Below, piece by piece: positions 19,972 through 27,865 of a stretch of DNA of 44,540 nucleotides. Origin of the DNA: JANNHP01 sp031404455. Lineage in GTDB: Bacteria; Planctomycetota; JAJSAM01; JAJVHW01. The notes below the pieces were generated by a model that worked only from the letters and a program-made list of their open reading frames with translations, ran no database searches and was not told the DNA's origin. Position 1 is the first letter of the stretch. The number at the start of each line of letters is the position of its first letter. Where the stretch lies: the NCBI GenBank assembly GCA_031404455.1, contig JANNHP010000335.1:1-44540 (forward strand). The letters are read 5' to 3'. Both the position numbers and the translations under genes were made by a program.

Positions 19972-21612
19972 TCAGAGGGCGCCGCGCTTCATCCGGCGGT
20001 AGCGGCGGATCAGCGCGTTCGTCGAGCTGTCGTGGCGGAGCGCCGGTTCCGTGGCGCTCTCGAGTTCCGGGACGATCCGCTGCGCGAGCACCTTGCCGAG
20101 CTCGACACCCCACTGGTCGAACGAGCCGACGTCCCAGACGACACCCTGCGTGAAGACCAGGTGCTCGTAGAGCGCGACGAGCTTCCCGATCGCCGCGGGG
20201 TCGAGTTCCGTGAGGAGCAGCGTGTTCGTCGGACGGTTCCCCTCGAACGTGCGATGCGGCACGAGCGCGTCCCTCGTTCCCTCGGCCCTCACCTCGTCGG
20301 CGGTCCTGCCGAACGCGAGCGCCTCCGTCTGCGCGAAGACGTTCGCTAGCAGCATGTCGTGGTGCCGAGCGAGTCCGTGCAGCGGTTCCGCGAACGCGAT
20401 GAAGTCCGCGGGCACGAGCCGAGTGCCCTGGTGCATGAGTTGATAGAAGGAGTGCTGCCCGTTGGTGCCGGGCTCGCCCCACCAGATCGGGGAAGTCGCG
20501 TAGTCCACGGCTGCGCCGGAAAGCGTGACGTGCTTCCCGTTGCTCTCCATCGCGAGCTGTTGCAGGTACGCGGGGAAGCGCTTCAGGTACTGCTCGTACG
20601 GCAGCACGGCCACGGTCTCTGCGCCGAGGAAGTCGGTGTTCCAGATGCCGAGGAGCGCCATCAGCACGGGGAGATTGCGATCGAACGGAGCCGTCCTGAA
20701 GTGCTCGTCCATCTCGCGGAAGCCGCCGAGCATCGCGCGGAAGGCATCGGGGCCGATCGCGAGCATCGTCGAGAGTCCGATGGCCGATTCCATCGAGTAG
20801 CGCCCGCCGACCCAGTCCCAGAAACCGAACATGTTGGCGGTGTCGATGCCGAACTCGGCGACCTTCGCCTCGTTCGTGGAGACCGCGACGAAGTGCCGCG
20901 CGACGGCGCGCGCGTCGCCGCCGAGTCCACGGACGAGCCAATCCCGCGCGCTCGCGGCGTTCGTCAACGTCTCGAGCGTCGTGAACGTCTTCGAAGCGAC
21001 GATGAACAGCGTCTCGGCCGGATCGAGGTCGCGCGTCGCCTCGGCGAGATCCGTGCCGTCCACGTTCGACACGAAGCGGAACGTCGTCGCGCGGTCGCTG
21101 TAGCTGCGCAGCGCCTCGTACGCCATCACCGGGCCGAGATCCGAGCCGCCGATCCCGATGTTCACGACGTTGCGGATCCGTTTCCCCGTGTGCCCCTTCC
21201 ACGTCCCCTCGCGCACGCGGCTCGAGAAGTCCGCCATCTTCGCGAGCACCTCGTGCACCCGCGGAACGACGTCCTCGCCGTCCACGACGATCGACGTCCC
21301 CTTCGCCGCGCGGAGGGCGACGTGCAGCACCGCGCGGTCCTCGGTGACGTTGATCTTGTCGCCGCGGAACATGGCGTCGATGCGTCCGCGCAGACCGCAC
21401 TCCTCCGCGAGCCGAAGGAGCAGGCGCAACGTCTCGTCCGTCGCGCGGTTCTTGGAGTAGTCGAGGAAGACGCCCGCGCCCTCGGAGGTCATCCGCTCGC
21501 CGCGGGAGGGGTCGTCCGCGAACAACTGCCTGAGGTGCAGGCGGGCGACGTCCTCGTGGTGCGCCGCGAGCGCCCTCCAGGCGGGTCGCGCGGTGAGGGG
21601 AGACGAGGTCAT
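19972..21612 (-). CDS. pgi: Glucose-6-phosphate isomerase
   Basis: A 546-residue cytosolic phosphoglucose isomerase of the long (E. coli-like) type, interconverting glucose 6-phosphate and fructose 6-phosphate. Family signatures are VNIGIGGSDLGPVMAYEAL, VASKTFTTLETLTNA, DWVGGRYSMESAIG, GEPGTNGQHSFYQLMHQGT containing active-site Glu and His, and FDQWGVELGKVLA near the C-terminus with the catalytic Lys. Length and motifs are complete. It is followed by gnd in the same direction. The 138 bases upstream separate it from a small membrane-protein gene on the same strand. Confidence 0.97.
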   Translation of the reverse strand: MTSSPLTARPAWRALAAHHEDVARLHLRQLFADDPSRGERMTSEGAGVFLDYSKNRATDETLRLLLRLAEECGLRGRIDAMFRGDKINVTEDRAVLHVALRAAKGTSIVVDGEDVVPRVHEVLAKMADFSSRVREGTWKGHTGKRIRNVVNIGIGGSDLGPVMAYEALRSYSDRATTFRFVSNVDGTDLAEATRDLDPAETLFIVASKTFTTLETLTNAASARDWLVRGLGGDARAVARHFVAVSTNEAKVAEFGIDTANMFGFWDWVGGRYSMESAIGLSTMLAIGPDAFRAMLGGFREMDEHFRTAPFDRNLPVLMALLGIWNTDFLGAETVAVLPYEQYLKRFPAYLQQLAMESNGKHVTLSGAAVDYATSPIWWGEPGTNGQHSFYQLMHQGTRLVPADFIAFAEPLHGLARHHDMLLANVFAQTEALAFGRTADEVRAEGTRDALVPHRTFEGNRPTNTLLLTELDPAAIGKLVALYEHLVFTQGVVWDVGSFDQWGVELGKVLAQRIVPELESATEPALRHDSSTNALIRRYRRMKRGAL

Positions 21613-21751
21613 GGCGGGTTCCTCGGAGTCGTCGACCGCACGATGGTCGCGTGCGGCCCGGAATCCCGCGTGAAGTTCCGCGCTCGCGATCGTCGCGACT
21701 CCGGAGGGAGCGCGCGGCGCCGATGGGACACTCCGTCCCCTCGGCGTCAGC

Positions 21752-22120
21752 TCACCGCAGTTCCCGCCACCACTTCCGGCCCTTCTCGAATCCGAGGATG
21801 GCGAGCGGGACGATCGGGATGAGGCAGGCGACGAGCACCCACGGGAACTTGCTGCCGGGCGCTCTCGAGCGCGGCGCGGTCGCGGCCGGAGCGGGCGGCG
21901 GGGCGGAGTTCACGTCGGTCAGGTCGATCGAGTGGTACGGATCCTTCTCGGAGTGGTCGAACGCGCGCGCGGGTGCGCCCAACACCTTGTCGAGGGCGTT
22001 CCTGCGCTGCTCCTCCTGCTCGCGGAAGAGGCGCTCGGCGATCTCCTGCTGCGTCTCCTGCGCGAACGAGGGCGCGGTGGAGGCGAGCACGACGAGGAGG
22101 CATGCGGCTGTGGTTCGCAC
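21752..22120 (-). CDS. Small secreted/membrane-anchored hypothetical protein
   Basis: 122 residues with a cleavable signal peptide (MRTTAACLLVVLASTAPSFA), a charged helical middle (ETQQEIAERLFREQEEQRRN), a Pro/Ala linker (about 75-87) and a single transmembrane segment (WVLVACLIPIVPLAILGF, about 94-111) followed by basic residues. The topology is a periplasmic helical domain tethered by a C-terminal membrane helix. No family was recognised. It is transcribed in the same direction as the SPFH and RHH genes upstream, with 56 bases between, so it may be a third gene of that operon. Confidence 0.65.
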   Translation of the reverse strand: MRTTAACLLVVLASTAPSFAQETQQEIAERLFREQEEQRRNALDKVLGAPARAFDHSEKDPYHSIDLTDVNSAPPPAPAATAPRSRAPGSKFPWVLVACLIPIVPLAILGFEKGRKWWRELR

Positions 22121-22176
22121 GGTCCCTCATCGGCCGCTGCGCCCCACCGACGTGATGGCCGACGTGACCGGCGGCG

Positions 22177-22362
22177 TCAGGTCCCGCCGCGCTTGCCGGT
22201 GCCGGTCGTGCCCCCCTTGCGCCGCTTCACCGCGTCGCGGAGCAGGAATTCGATGTGCCCGTTCAGGCTCCTGAGCTCCTGCCCCGCCCAGGCCTCGAGC
22301 GCGCGATGGAGCTCGGGCGGCAGGCGGAGCAGGAAGGGCTTGCGGTCGGGTGGATCCGCCAC
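22177..22362 (-). CDS. Arc-like ribbon-helix-helix DNA-binding protein
   Basis: 61 residues. KPFLLRLPPELHRALEAWA gives the N-terminal beta-strand and first helix, and RSLNGHIEFLLRDAV the second helix of an Arc/MetJ-type ribbon-helix-helix dimer; the strand residues that would read bases are FLLRLP. A basic Gly/Lys tail follows. The GTG start lies only 6 bases after the stop of the SPFH gene, so the two are one operon. RHH proteins commonly bind short repeated sites cooperatively at about one helical turn, and the SPFH promoter holds three such repeats. Autoregulation of the operon is therefore likely, though not shown. Confidence 0.87.
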   Translation of the reverse strand: MADPPDRKPFLLRLPPELHRALEAWAGQELRSLNGHIEFLLRDAVKRRKGGTTGTGKRGGT

Positions 22363-22368
22363 GTCGTC

Positions 22369-23277
22369 CTAGGTGTAGAGCGTCCCCGAGTTGATGACCG
22401 GCTGCGCGGCCTGATCGCTGCAGAGCACCACGAGCAGGTTCGAGACCATCACAGCCTTGCGCTCGTCGTCGAGGTGGACCACGTTGCGCTTCTCGAGGTG
22501 GTCGAGCGCCATGTCCACCATGCCGACGGCGCCCTCCACGATCATCGCCCGCGCCGCGATCACGGCCGCGGCCTGCTGGCGCCGCAGCATCGCGCCCGCG
22601 ATCTCCGGCGCGTAGGCGAGGTGGCTGAGCCGCGCCTCGATGACCTCGATGCCGCCGCGCGCGAGACGTTCCTGGAGTTCGCGCTGGAGTTCCTTCGCCA
22701 CGGCGTCGGCGCTGCCGCGCAGCGACGGCTCGTCGTCGTTGCCGCCGTCGTAAGGATGCGTCGTCGCGAGGTGACGCACGGCCGTCTCGCTCTGCACGGC
22801 GACGAAGTCCTCGTAGTTCTCCACGTCGAACGCGGCCTGCGCCGTGTCGCGCACGCGCCAGACGACGACCGCGGCGATCTCGATCGGGTTGCCCGCCTTG
22901 TCGTTCACCTTCAGCTTCTCGCCGTTCAGGTTGTGAGCGCGCAGCGAAACCTTCCTCTTCGACATGAACGGGTTCGTCCATCGGAACCCGTGGTCGCGAA
23001 CGGTGCCCTTGTAGTCGCCGAAGAGGAGCAGCACGCGCGCCGTGTTCGGCGGCACGGTGAAGAAACCGCACGCGACGAAGATCGCGGCGAAGAGCGACAC
23101 GAACCCGGCGACGATCGGCAGCGGGTTCGGCTCCCCGCCGCGCGCCGCGATCGCGGCCGAGATCCAGCACGCCGGCGCCGCGGCGAAGAGGAGGAACACG
23201 ACGAACAGCATCGCGAACCCGCTCGGGGCGTGGAGGTCCTTCTCCTGGGTCGGGTTTCGGCTCTCGGTACTCGGCAT
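22369..23277 (-). CDS. SPFH/Band-7 domain membrane protein
   Basis: 302 residues, starting at the ATG behind GGAGGAG. Two hydrophobic segments at about 19-46 and 53-72 form a membrane hairpin or two helices. They are followed by the SPFH core (FTVPPNTARVLLLFGDYKGT, RWTNPF, then NPIEIAAVVVWRVRDT and YEDFVAVQSETAVRHLA). A helical oligomerisation region (GGIEVIEARLSHLAYAPEIA, RRQQAAAVIAARAMIVEGA) and a short tail complete it. SPFH proteins oligomerise in membrane microdomains and scaffold proteases or stress responses; here the partner is unknown. An RHH regulator gene follows after 6 bases, and the promoter carries an unusual three-site operator. Confidence 0.92.
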   Translation of the reverse strand: MPSTESRNPTQEKDLHAPSGFAMLFVVFLLFAAAPACWISAAIAARGGEPNPLPIVAGFVSLFAAIFVACGFFTVPPNTARVLLLFGDYKGTVRDHGFRWTNPFMSKRKVSLRAHNLNGEKLKVNDKAGNPIEIAAVVVWRVRDTAQAAFDVENYEDFVAVQSETAVRHLATTHPYDGGNDDEPSLRGSADAVAKELQRELQERLARGGIEVIEARLSHLAYAPEIAGAMLRRQQAAAVIAARAMIVEGAVGMVDMALDHLEKRNVVHLDDERKAVMVSNLLVVLCSDQAAQPVINSGTLYT

Positions 23278-23303
23278 GGCTCGCTCCTCCGGTTTCGTTG
23301 TCC

Positions 23304-23334
23304 GATATCTATCTGATATCACTTCGATATCCAA
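23304..23334 (-). promoter_or_regulatory. SPFH promoter with three phased GATATC operator sites
   Basis: GATATC occurs at 23304-23309, 23315-23320 and 23326-23331, start-to-start spacing exactly 11 bp, in an AT-rich island within high-GC DNA. On the minus strand a weak sigma70-like pair overlaps it: TTGGAT (23334-23329), 17 bases, then TAGATA (23311-23306). The array lies 26 bases before the SPFH start codon. Helical phasing of a short palindrome is typical of cooperative binding by RHH dimers, and an RHH gene is the second gene of the operon. Binding is inferred. Confidence 0.7.
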
Positions 23335-23409
23335 GGAACCGGTGACGTGCGGCCGCGGTTCGGCGCCGCGGCGGCGGGTAGACTCCTCCCGGCGAAAGAG
23401 GAGGTCCCG

Positions 23410-23999
23410 ATGAGCCTGCCCGCAGTGCGCGCCCTCGTTCTCCCGTTCGCCGCGGCAGCGCTGGCGCTGCTCTCGGCGCTCGCCGACCGCACGCAGGCCG
23501 ACGCCTTCGCCTATCCGGGCGAGTACCGCGTCCGGGGGCACGCCGTGGCGACGGTGACGGTCGTCAACTCCGGCCGTCGCAACGGCCGGTACCGCAGCGT
23601 CGGAGCGACCTCGAAGGACACGCTCGCCGTCCTCGACACCGGCGCGTACGCGTCCGCCCGCGCCCGGAGCAACGATCCGTTCGGGGCCGGTACGTGGACC
23701 GAGACGGCCGGGGCGACCTTCCCGCGCATCGACCTCGCGCCCGACGACGTGGCGCTCGACCGGTTCCGGACCGGGGTGCTCGCCTCGCTCCAGCGCGCGC
23801 GCGGATCGTCCCGCGTTCCGGAATCTCCGCGTTCGTCCTCAGTGCCGCATCCCACGTGGAATTCGAGGCCATGGCCGACGGTCGCGACCGCGTCGTCGGC
23901 GTGGAGGAAGTCGTCATGAGCCTGCGCAACGGCTTCAATACGGAGATCGCGTCCCTCCGCGCTCGCGCGCGATTCCGCGGACGGCGGATCGTCCCCTGA
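23410..23999 (+). pseudogene. Secreted hypothetical protein with probable frameshift
   Basis: The gene starts at an ATG after GAGGAGG and encodes a signal peptide (LPFAAAALALLSALADRTQA) and a beta-rich domain (YPGEYRVRGHAVATVTVVN, VLDTGAYASARARS). Coding character in this frame runs to about 23800 (VALDRFRTGVLASLQRAR). It then continues in the +2 frame as SGISAFVLSAASHVEFEAMA, ending RARFRGRRIVP at the TGA 23997-23999. In the original frame the sequence becomes Ser/Pro/Arg-rich nonsense. The switch coincides with a CGCGCGCGCG run at about 23792-23802, a likely site of an indel or a read error. With one base corrected the protein would be about 195 residues. No family was recognised. It is divergent from the SPFH operon and could share its control region. 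Confidence 0.6.
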
Positions 24000-24000
24000 C

Positions 24001-24372
24001 CTACTTGCTCTGAGGCGGAGGCGGAGGTGGCGGAGGCCCGAACTGCGACCGTGGCGGGCCCGGGCTGTAGCTCTCCGGGCGCGTGAGCATGAGCGCGAGG
24101 ATGCTGAAGACCGCCAGCCCTTCGAACCGCGACGCACCGCTCGCCCGCGGGTCCGCGGGCTCCTCGTCGGGCACCGACGCCGCGCCGCCGCGATACGGAC
24201 GGTCGTTGCGGGATTCGCGCGCGTACGAGTAGTCGGGCGTCGAGCAGCCGGCCGTCGCGATCGCCACGAGAACCATGGCGGTTCGCTGCGCCCGCCGCCA
24301 CGATCCGCGGATCGATGTCCCCCGCTCCCGGCGGGGCGAAGATCCGGCCGGACCGAGATGTCGCTTGCGCAT
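24001..24372 (-). CDS. Small Pro-rich lipoprotein
   Basis: 123 residues from the ATG that follows GGAGG by 8 bases. A long basic N-region (RGSWRRAQR) leads into MVLVAIATAGCSTPDYS, a lipoprotein signal with the Cys at about 43. A second in-frame ATG (24276) directly before the hydrophobic stretch is an alternative start but lacks a Shine-Dalgarno. The mature part is short and polar, has one weak hydrophobic segment (GLAVFSILALMLT), and ends in eight consecutive prolines before QSK. No family was recognised; it probably sits in the envelope. Its stop abuts the end of the convergent frameshifted gene. Confidence 0.6.
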   Translation of the reverse strand: MRKRHLGPAGSSPRRERGTSIRGSWRRAQRTAMVLVAIATAGCSTPDYSYARESRNDRPYRGGAASVPDEEPADPRASGASRFEGLAVFSILALMLTRPESYSPGPPRSQFGPPPPPPPPQSK

Positions 24373-24455
24373 GGCGCCTGCCTCCGGTCGCCGAGCATCG
24401 CTCCGCCGCCGGGGGGCGACCAGGGCATTCCGGGCCGCCCGCTGCGGCGCGAATC

Positions 24456-24491
24456 GAGCGGGCCCCGGCGTATCACCGCCGGGGCCCGCTC
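24456..24491 (-). terminator. Perfect 15-bp stem-loop after the Asp-rich gene
   Basis: GAGCGGGCCCCGGCG (24456-24470) and its exact complement (24477-24491) flank a six-base loop TATCAC. It lies 20 bases beyond the stop of the minus-strand Asp-rich gene and before the next gene's start. The stem is G/C-only apart from one pair. There is no T-run, so it may be a transcript-end stabiliser or a Rho-assisted or T-less terminator. Confidence 0.65.
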
Positions 24492-24511
24492 CTTCGACGA
24501 CCCGTTCGGGG

Positions 24512-25597
24512 TCAGAGGCCGGCAGCGTCGTCGTCGACCTCGTCCTCGACGTCATCCGCATCGTCGTCATCCGCATCGTCGTCGCCTTCGTCCTCGTCGC
24601 CGTCCTCCACGCCGTCGTGGTCGTCGTCGTCCTCGCGCGCGTCCGCGCCGCCGACGGACGGGATCTCTCCCTCCGCGACGACTTCGCCGGACTCCGTGCG
24701 AATCTCGACGCCGAGGCCCGCGAGGTCGGACACCGACTCCGCGCCCTCGGGCAGTTCGTCCCCGTCATCGGTGTCGAGTTCGATCTCACCGTCGTCCATG
24801 TCCTCGTCCTCACCGTCGTCCGAGTCATCGTCAGCGTCGTCGTCGCCGTCATCGACCGCATCGTCGTCGGCGTCATCGGCGTCCGCATCGTCGGACTCGG
24901 CCAGCGCCGACTTCGCCAGGGGCGCACCGACCGTGATCGACGAGAGGTACCTCATCTCTCCCGTGACCGTATCCTCGATCCAGACGCCGAAGGTCTGGCC
25001 GGTCACCGCGTTCGCGACGCGGACGCCGAAGCGCTGACGACCGCCGCGCCGCAGGCTGATCTCGGTGCTAGCGGCGAGACCGGGAGCGCCGATCGCTCCG
25101 GCGACGGAACGGTCCACGGCGAGGTGGTTCGTGAGCGCTCGCTTCGTGTGCGCCGGCGCCTTTGCGGCGCGGATCACCGGGAACGCTGACGAGAACGCGA
25201 TCTCACCCGCGGCCGTGCGGACCTCGATCGCGCGGCCCGAGAGGCCGGAGAGGTCGGACTGGCCGAAGGGCAGAGCGTCGCCCTTCTTGGTGCGGACGCG
25301 CCACATGTACTCGCCCGCACCCGACTCGGTCATCGTCCCGACTTCGGTGATGACCCCCGCCGCGTCGTCGACGAAGACGCGCAGGTCGAGGACGTCCGCC
25401 GCGCCCTGTACCTGCAGGCGGATCTCCTGACGGTCCGGCGCGTCTCGGCGGACCCGCAGACGCGCGCGGCCGTCGAACGCCTGGGGCGTCATGGTCAGGC
25501 GGTCGCGGACGGACCCGCGACCTTTCGCGAGTGCCGCGCCGTCGAACACGGCGGCGCCGGCGACGAGGGCGAGGACGAGAAGGATCGGGCGCTTCAT
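24512..25597 (-). CDS. Secreted Asp-rich protein with duplicated domain and acidic insertion
   Basis: 361 residues with a signal peptide (MKRPILLVLALVAGAAVF, cleavage near ALAKG) and Shine-Dalgarno GGAGAG. Two beta-domain copies can be aligned by eye. The first is about 45-130 (LQVQGAADVLDLRVFVDDAA, then LSGRAIEVRTAAGEIAFSSA). The second is about 175-318 (VRVANAVTGQTFGVWIEDTV, then LAGLGVEIRTESGEVVAEGE). The second copy is interrupted by an extremely acidic segment, about residues 236-286, nearly all Asp/Glu/Ala/Gly. A second acidic tail runs from about 320 to the end. Such Asp tracts could bind Ca2+ or other cations outside the cell. The 160 bases upstream contain an AT-richer patch (25664-25680) that may hold the promoter. 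No known family was recognised. Confidence 0.85.
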   Translation of the reverse strand: MKRPILLVLALVAGAAVFDGAALAKGRGSVRDRLTMTPQAFDGRARLRVRRDAPDRQEIRLQVQGAADVLDLRVFVDDAAGVITEVGTMTESGAGEYMWRVRTKKGDALPFGQSDLSGLSGRAIEVRTAAGEIAFSSAFPVIRAAKAPAHTKRALTNHLAVDRSVAGAIGAPGLAASTEISLRRGGRQRFGVRVANAVTGQTFGVWIEDTVTGEMRYLSSITVGAPLAKSALAESDDADADDADDDAVDDGDDDADDDSDDGEDEDMDDGEIELDTDDGDELPEGAESVSDLAGLGVEIRTESGEVVAEGEIPSVGGADAREDDDDHDGVEDGDEDEGDDDADDDDADDVEDEVDDDAAGL

Positions 25598-25757
25598 GGC
25601 AGGTTCTCTCCAGGGACGCGTTGGGTTGGGGGCCGCGAACATCCACGAGGGTCCACACCCGGCACGAATTGATACATCAGTCTCGTCCGCGCGCCAGGGA
25701 CCTGTCAAGGTGCGGCGTTCGGCGTCCGAGCCCAGTCAGGCTCGCGAGTACGGCCTC

Positions 25758-27719
25758 TCAGTACTTCATCAGGTTCCCGATGCGTCCCATGCGGACGAGC
25801 ACCGCGCGCTGGTCGCCGCCGACGCCGACGGAGATCAGCACCGAGTTCCCGCCCGGCGTGAAGGCGCTGAGGTCGAGTCCTTTCGCCGTGATCGCGATCT
25901 GCTCGCGGGCGTAGTCGACGACGACCTTCGTGATGCCGCCCTGGTTGCCGGTGAACGTGTCGGTCGCGCCCTTCCTGACGAAGCTCGCTCCGGGAATCGT
26001 CGCCGAGACACTGCTGCCGAATCCGACCGTCAGGTCGGCCGCGGCAGGAGGTGTCGTCCCACCCGTCGCGAGTCCGACGATCACCGTGAACGAGTCCTTG
26101 CCCGGCCCCTTGAACGTGGCGTGCGCGCGCACGACGAATAGGTTCGGCTGGATGAGCGAGCCGCTGACCTTGCCGAGCCCGAAGGCACCGCCATCGAGTT
26201 CCACGGTGCCGCCGCCGTCGGTGATGGCGTTGTCGAAGTAGAGGTCGAGCGGCCCGTTCATCGCGACCTTGCCGGTGAGGTCTCCAGTGAACTTCAGCTT
26301 GAACTTCGCACGCGACGACCCGTAGGGGTTCGGCGCGATCGAGAACGAAACGCCGTTGCCGGCGAACGCGAAGCCCTTGCCGACGGGCGTCAGCCCGGGG
26401 ATGTCGAAGTGCAGACCGCCGACGTCGAGCGTCGCGGCGGATGCGAAGTCCGGCGCGTCCGGGCCCGTGTCGAAGATGCCGCTCGCCACGAGGGTCGATC
26501 TCCCCGTGGCGCTCGCGTTGACTTTCGCGGTCACCTTCTTCGGCAGGAAGAACGACGTGATCGGCGGCGGGGCGACGGCGCCCACGCCGAACACATAGAC
26601 CGCGCCCTGGGAGGCGTTGTTCGCGTACGCCCCCACCACCGCCGTGCCGCCCGCGAGCGCGACCGACTGGCCGAAGTAGTTGCTGTTCGCGGCATCCGAG
26701 GCCGTGAGCTTCGCGTCCTGCGCCCAGGCGGTCCCCGTCCGCGTGAAGACGTAGGCCGCTCCCTGGGCGGAGTTCTTCGCGTACGCCCCCGCCACCACGG
26801 TGTCGCCCGCGAGCCCGACCGAGACGCCGAACCAGTCGCCGTTCGCCGCATCCGCTGGCGTGAGCTTCGCCTGCTCGGTCCACGTCGTCCCCGACCGCGT
26901 GAAGACGTAGGCCGCGCCCCGGTAGGAGTTCTTCGTGTCCGCGCCGACGACCGCCGTGTCGCCTTCGATTGCGACCGAGACGCCGAAGTCATCGCTGCCC
27001 GCGGCATCCGCGGCGGTGATCCTCGCCTGCTGCGTCCAGGTCGTCCCCGCCCGCGTGAACACGTAGGCCGCGCCTTGCGAGATGTCCTTGCCGATGGCCC
27101 CCGCCACGGCCGTGTCGCCCGCGAGCGCGACGGAGTATCCAAGGTTGTCGAAGTCCGCCGCATCCGCAGCCGTGAGCTTCGCCTGCTGCGTCCAGGTCGG
27201 CCCCGTCCGCGTGAAGACGTAGGCCGCGCCGCGGCCGGACGTGTTGCCGTACGCCCCCACCACCACCGTGCTGCCCGCGATCGCAACCGAGACGCCGAAC
27301 CGGTTGGTGCCCCCCGCATCAGATGCCGTGAGCCTCGCCTGCTGGGTCCACGTCGTCCCCGTCCTCGTGAAGACGTAGGCAGTCTCGTCCTGGTATGCCC
27401 CGACGACCGCCGTGTCGCCCTCGACCGCCACCGAGCCGCCGAACTGGTCGCCCGCGACCCCTTCCGAGGCGGTGAGGTTCGCCTGCAACGTCCACGTCGT
27501 CCCCGTCCGCGTGAAGACCCAGGCAGCGCCCTGCGCGTACGACCCCATCACCGCCGTGTCGCCCTCCACCGCGACCGAACTGCCGAAGTAGAAACTGCCA
27601 GCGGCCGTGAGCTTCGCCTCCTCGGTCGGGGCGCCGAGGACCTCCAGCGTCGCGCCGATCGCGAGCGCGAGAGTCGCCATTGCAAGAAGAGCGCGCATCG
27701 TTGCGGATCCAGGGCGCAT
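25758..27719 (-). CDS. Secreted seven-repeat FG-GAP propeller protein (paralogue 2)
   Basis: 653 residues with signal peptide (MRALLAMATLALAIGATLEV, after a start at 27719 behind GAGGTGA; the ATG at 27698 is an alternative). Seven repeats of about 50 residues carry cores such as FGVSVAIEGDTAVVGADTKN and GAAYVFTRTGTTWTQQA, predicting a seven-bladed propeller. The repeats are more alike here than in the paralogue at 10983-12965. The C-terminal 265 residues hold the same two-copy module (GLTPVGKGFAFAGNGVSFSI; ASFVRKGATDTFTGNQGGIT; GKGLDLSAFTPGGNS). Likely extracellular; ligand unknown. The shared module shows that the two genes arose by duplication of a full-length ancestor. Confidence 0.88.
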   Translation of the reverse strand: MRPGSATMRALLAMATLALAIGATLEVLGAPTEEAKLTAAGSFYFGSSVAVEGDTAVMGSYAQGAAWVFTRTGTTWTLQANLTASEGVAGDQFGGSVAVEGDTAVVGAYQDETAYVFTRTGTTWTQQARLTASDAGGTNRFGVSVAIAGSTVVVGAYGNTSGRGAAYVFTRTGPTWTQQAKLTAADAADFDNLGYSVALAGDTAVAGAIGKDISQGAAYVFTRAGTTWTQQARITAADAAGSDDFGVSVAIEGDTAVVGADTKNSYRGAAYVFTRSGTTWTEQAKLTPADAANGDWFGVSVGLAGDTVVAGAYAKNSAQGAAYVFTRTGTAWAQDAKLTASDAANSNYFGQSVALAGGTAVVGAYANNASQGAVYVFGVGAVAPPPITSFFLPKKVTAKVNASATGRSTLVASGIFDTGPDAPDFASAATLDVGGLHFDIPGLTPVGKGFAFAGNGVSFSIAPNPYGSSRAKFKLKFTGDLTGKVAMNGPLDLYFDNAITDGGGTVELDGGAFGLGKVSGSLIQPNLFVVRAHATFKGPGKDSFTVIVGLATGGTTPPAAADLTVGFGSSVSATIPGASFVRKGATDTFTGNQGGITKVVVDYAREQIAITAKGLDLSAFTPGGNSVLISVGVGGDQRAVLVRMGRIGNLMKY

Positions 27720-27865
27720 CGGTCACCTCGTCGGCCGCCGGACGTTCACTCCGGTCGCCGCGGACTGCGGTCGGTGACGCGAGGCGTGCGGATGCTACGT
27801 GCGCGGGAGGTGCCCAAGCCACTCCCTGGTTCCGCCGTCGCGGAAGCGACGGGCGACCGCGTCAG

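Noticed and set aside
16166..20153. Long plus-strand frames opposite the kinase-FGE gene and gnd
   Set aside because: Composition is that of a high-GC antisense shadow; kinase, FGE and dehydrogenase motifs are all on the minus strand. Only the glucosidase remnant at 18226-18885 is supported on the plus strand.
24530..24900. GTC/GAC trinucleotide tracts considered as a stand-alone repeat array
   Set aside because: They are explained by Asp codons in the acidic parts of the secreted protein; the pattern is imperfect and in frame.
25664..25708. TTGACA (minus strand, 25708-25703) with an AT-rich stretch downstream as a sigma70 promoter for the Asp-rich gene
   Set aside because: The best -10-like sequence is about 28 bases away instead of about 17, so it was mentioned only as an AT-richer patch.
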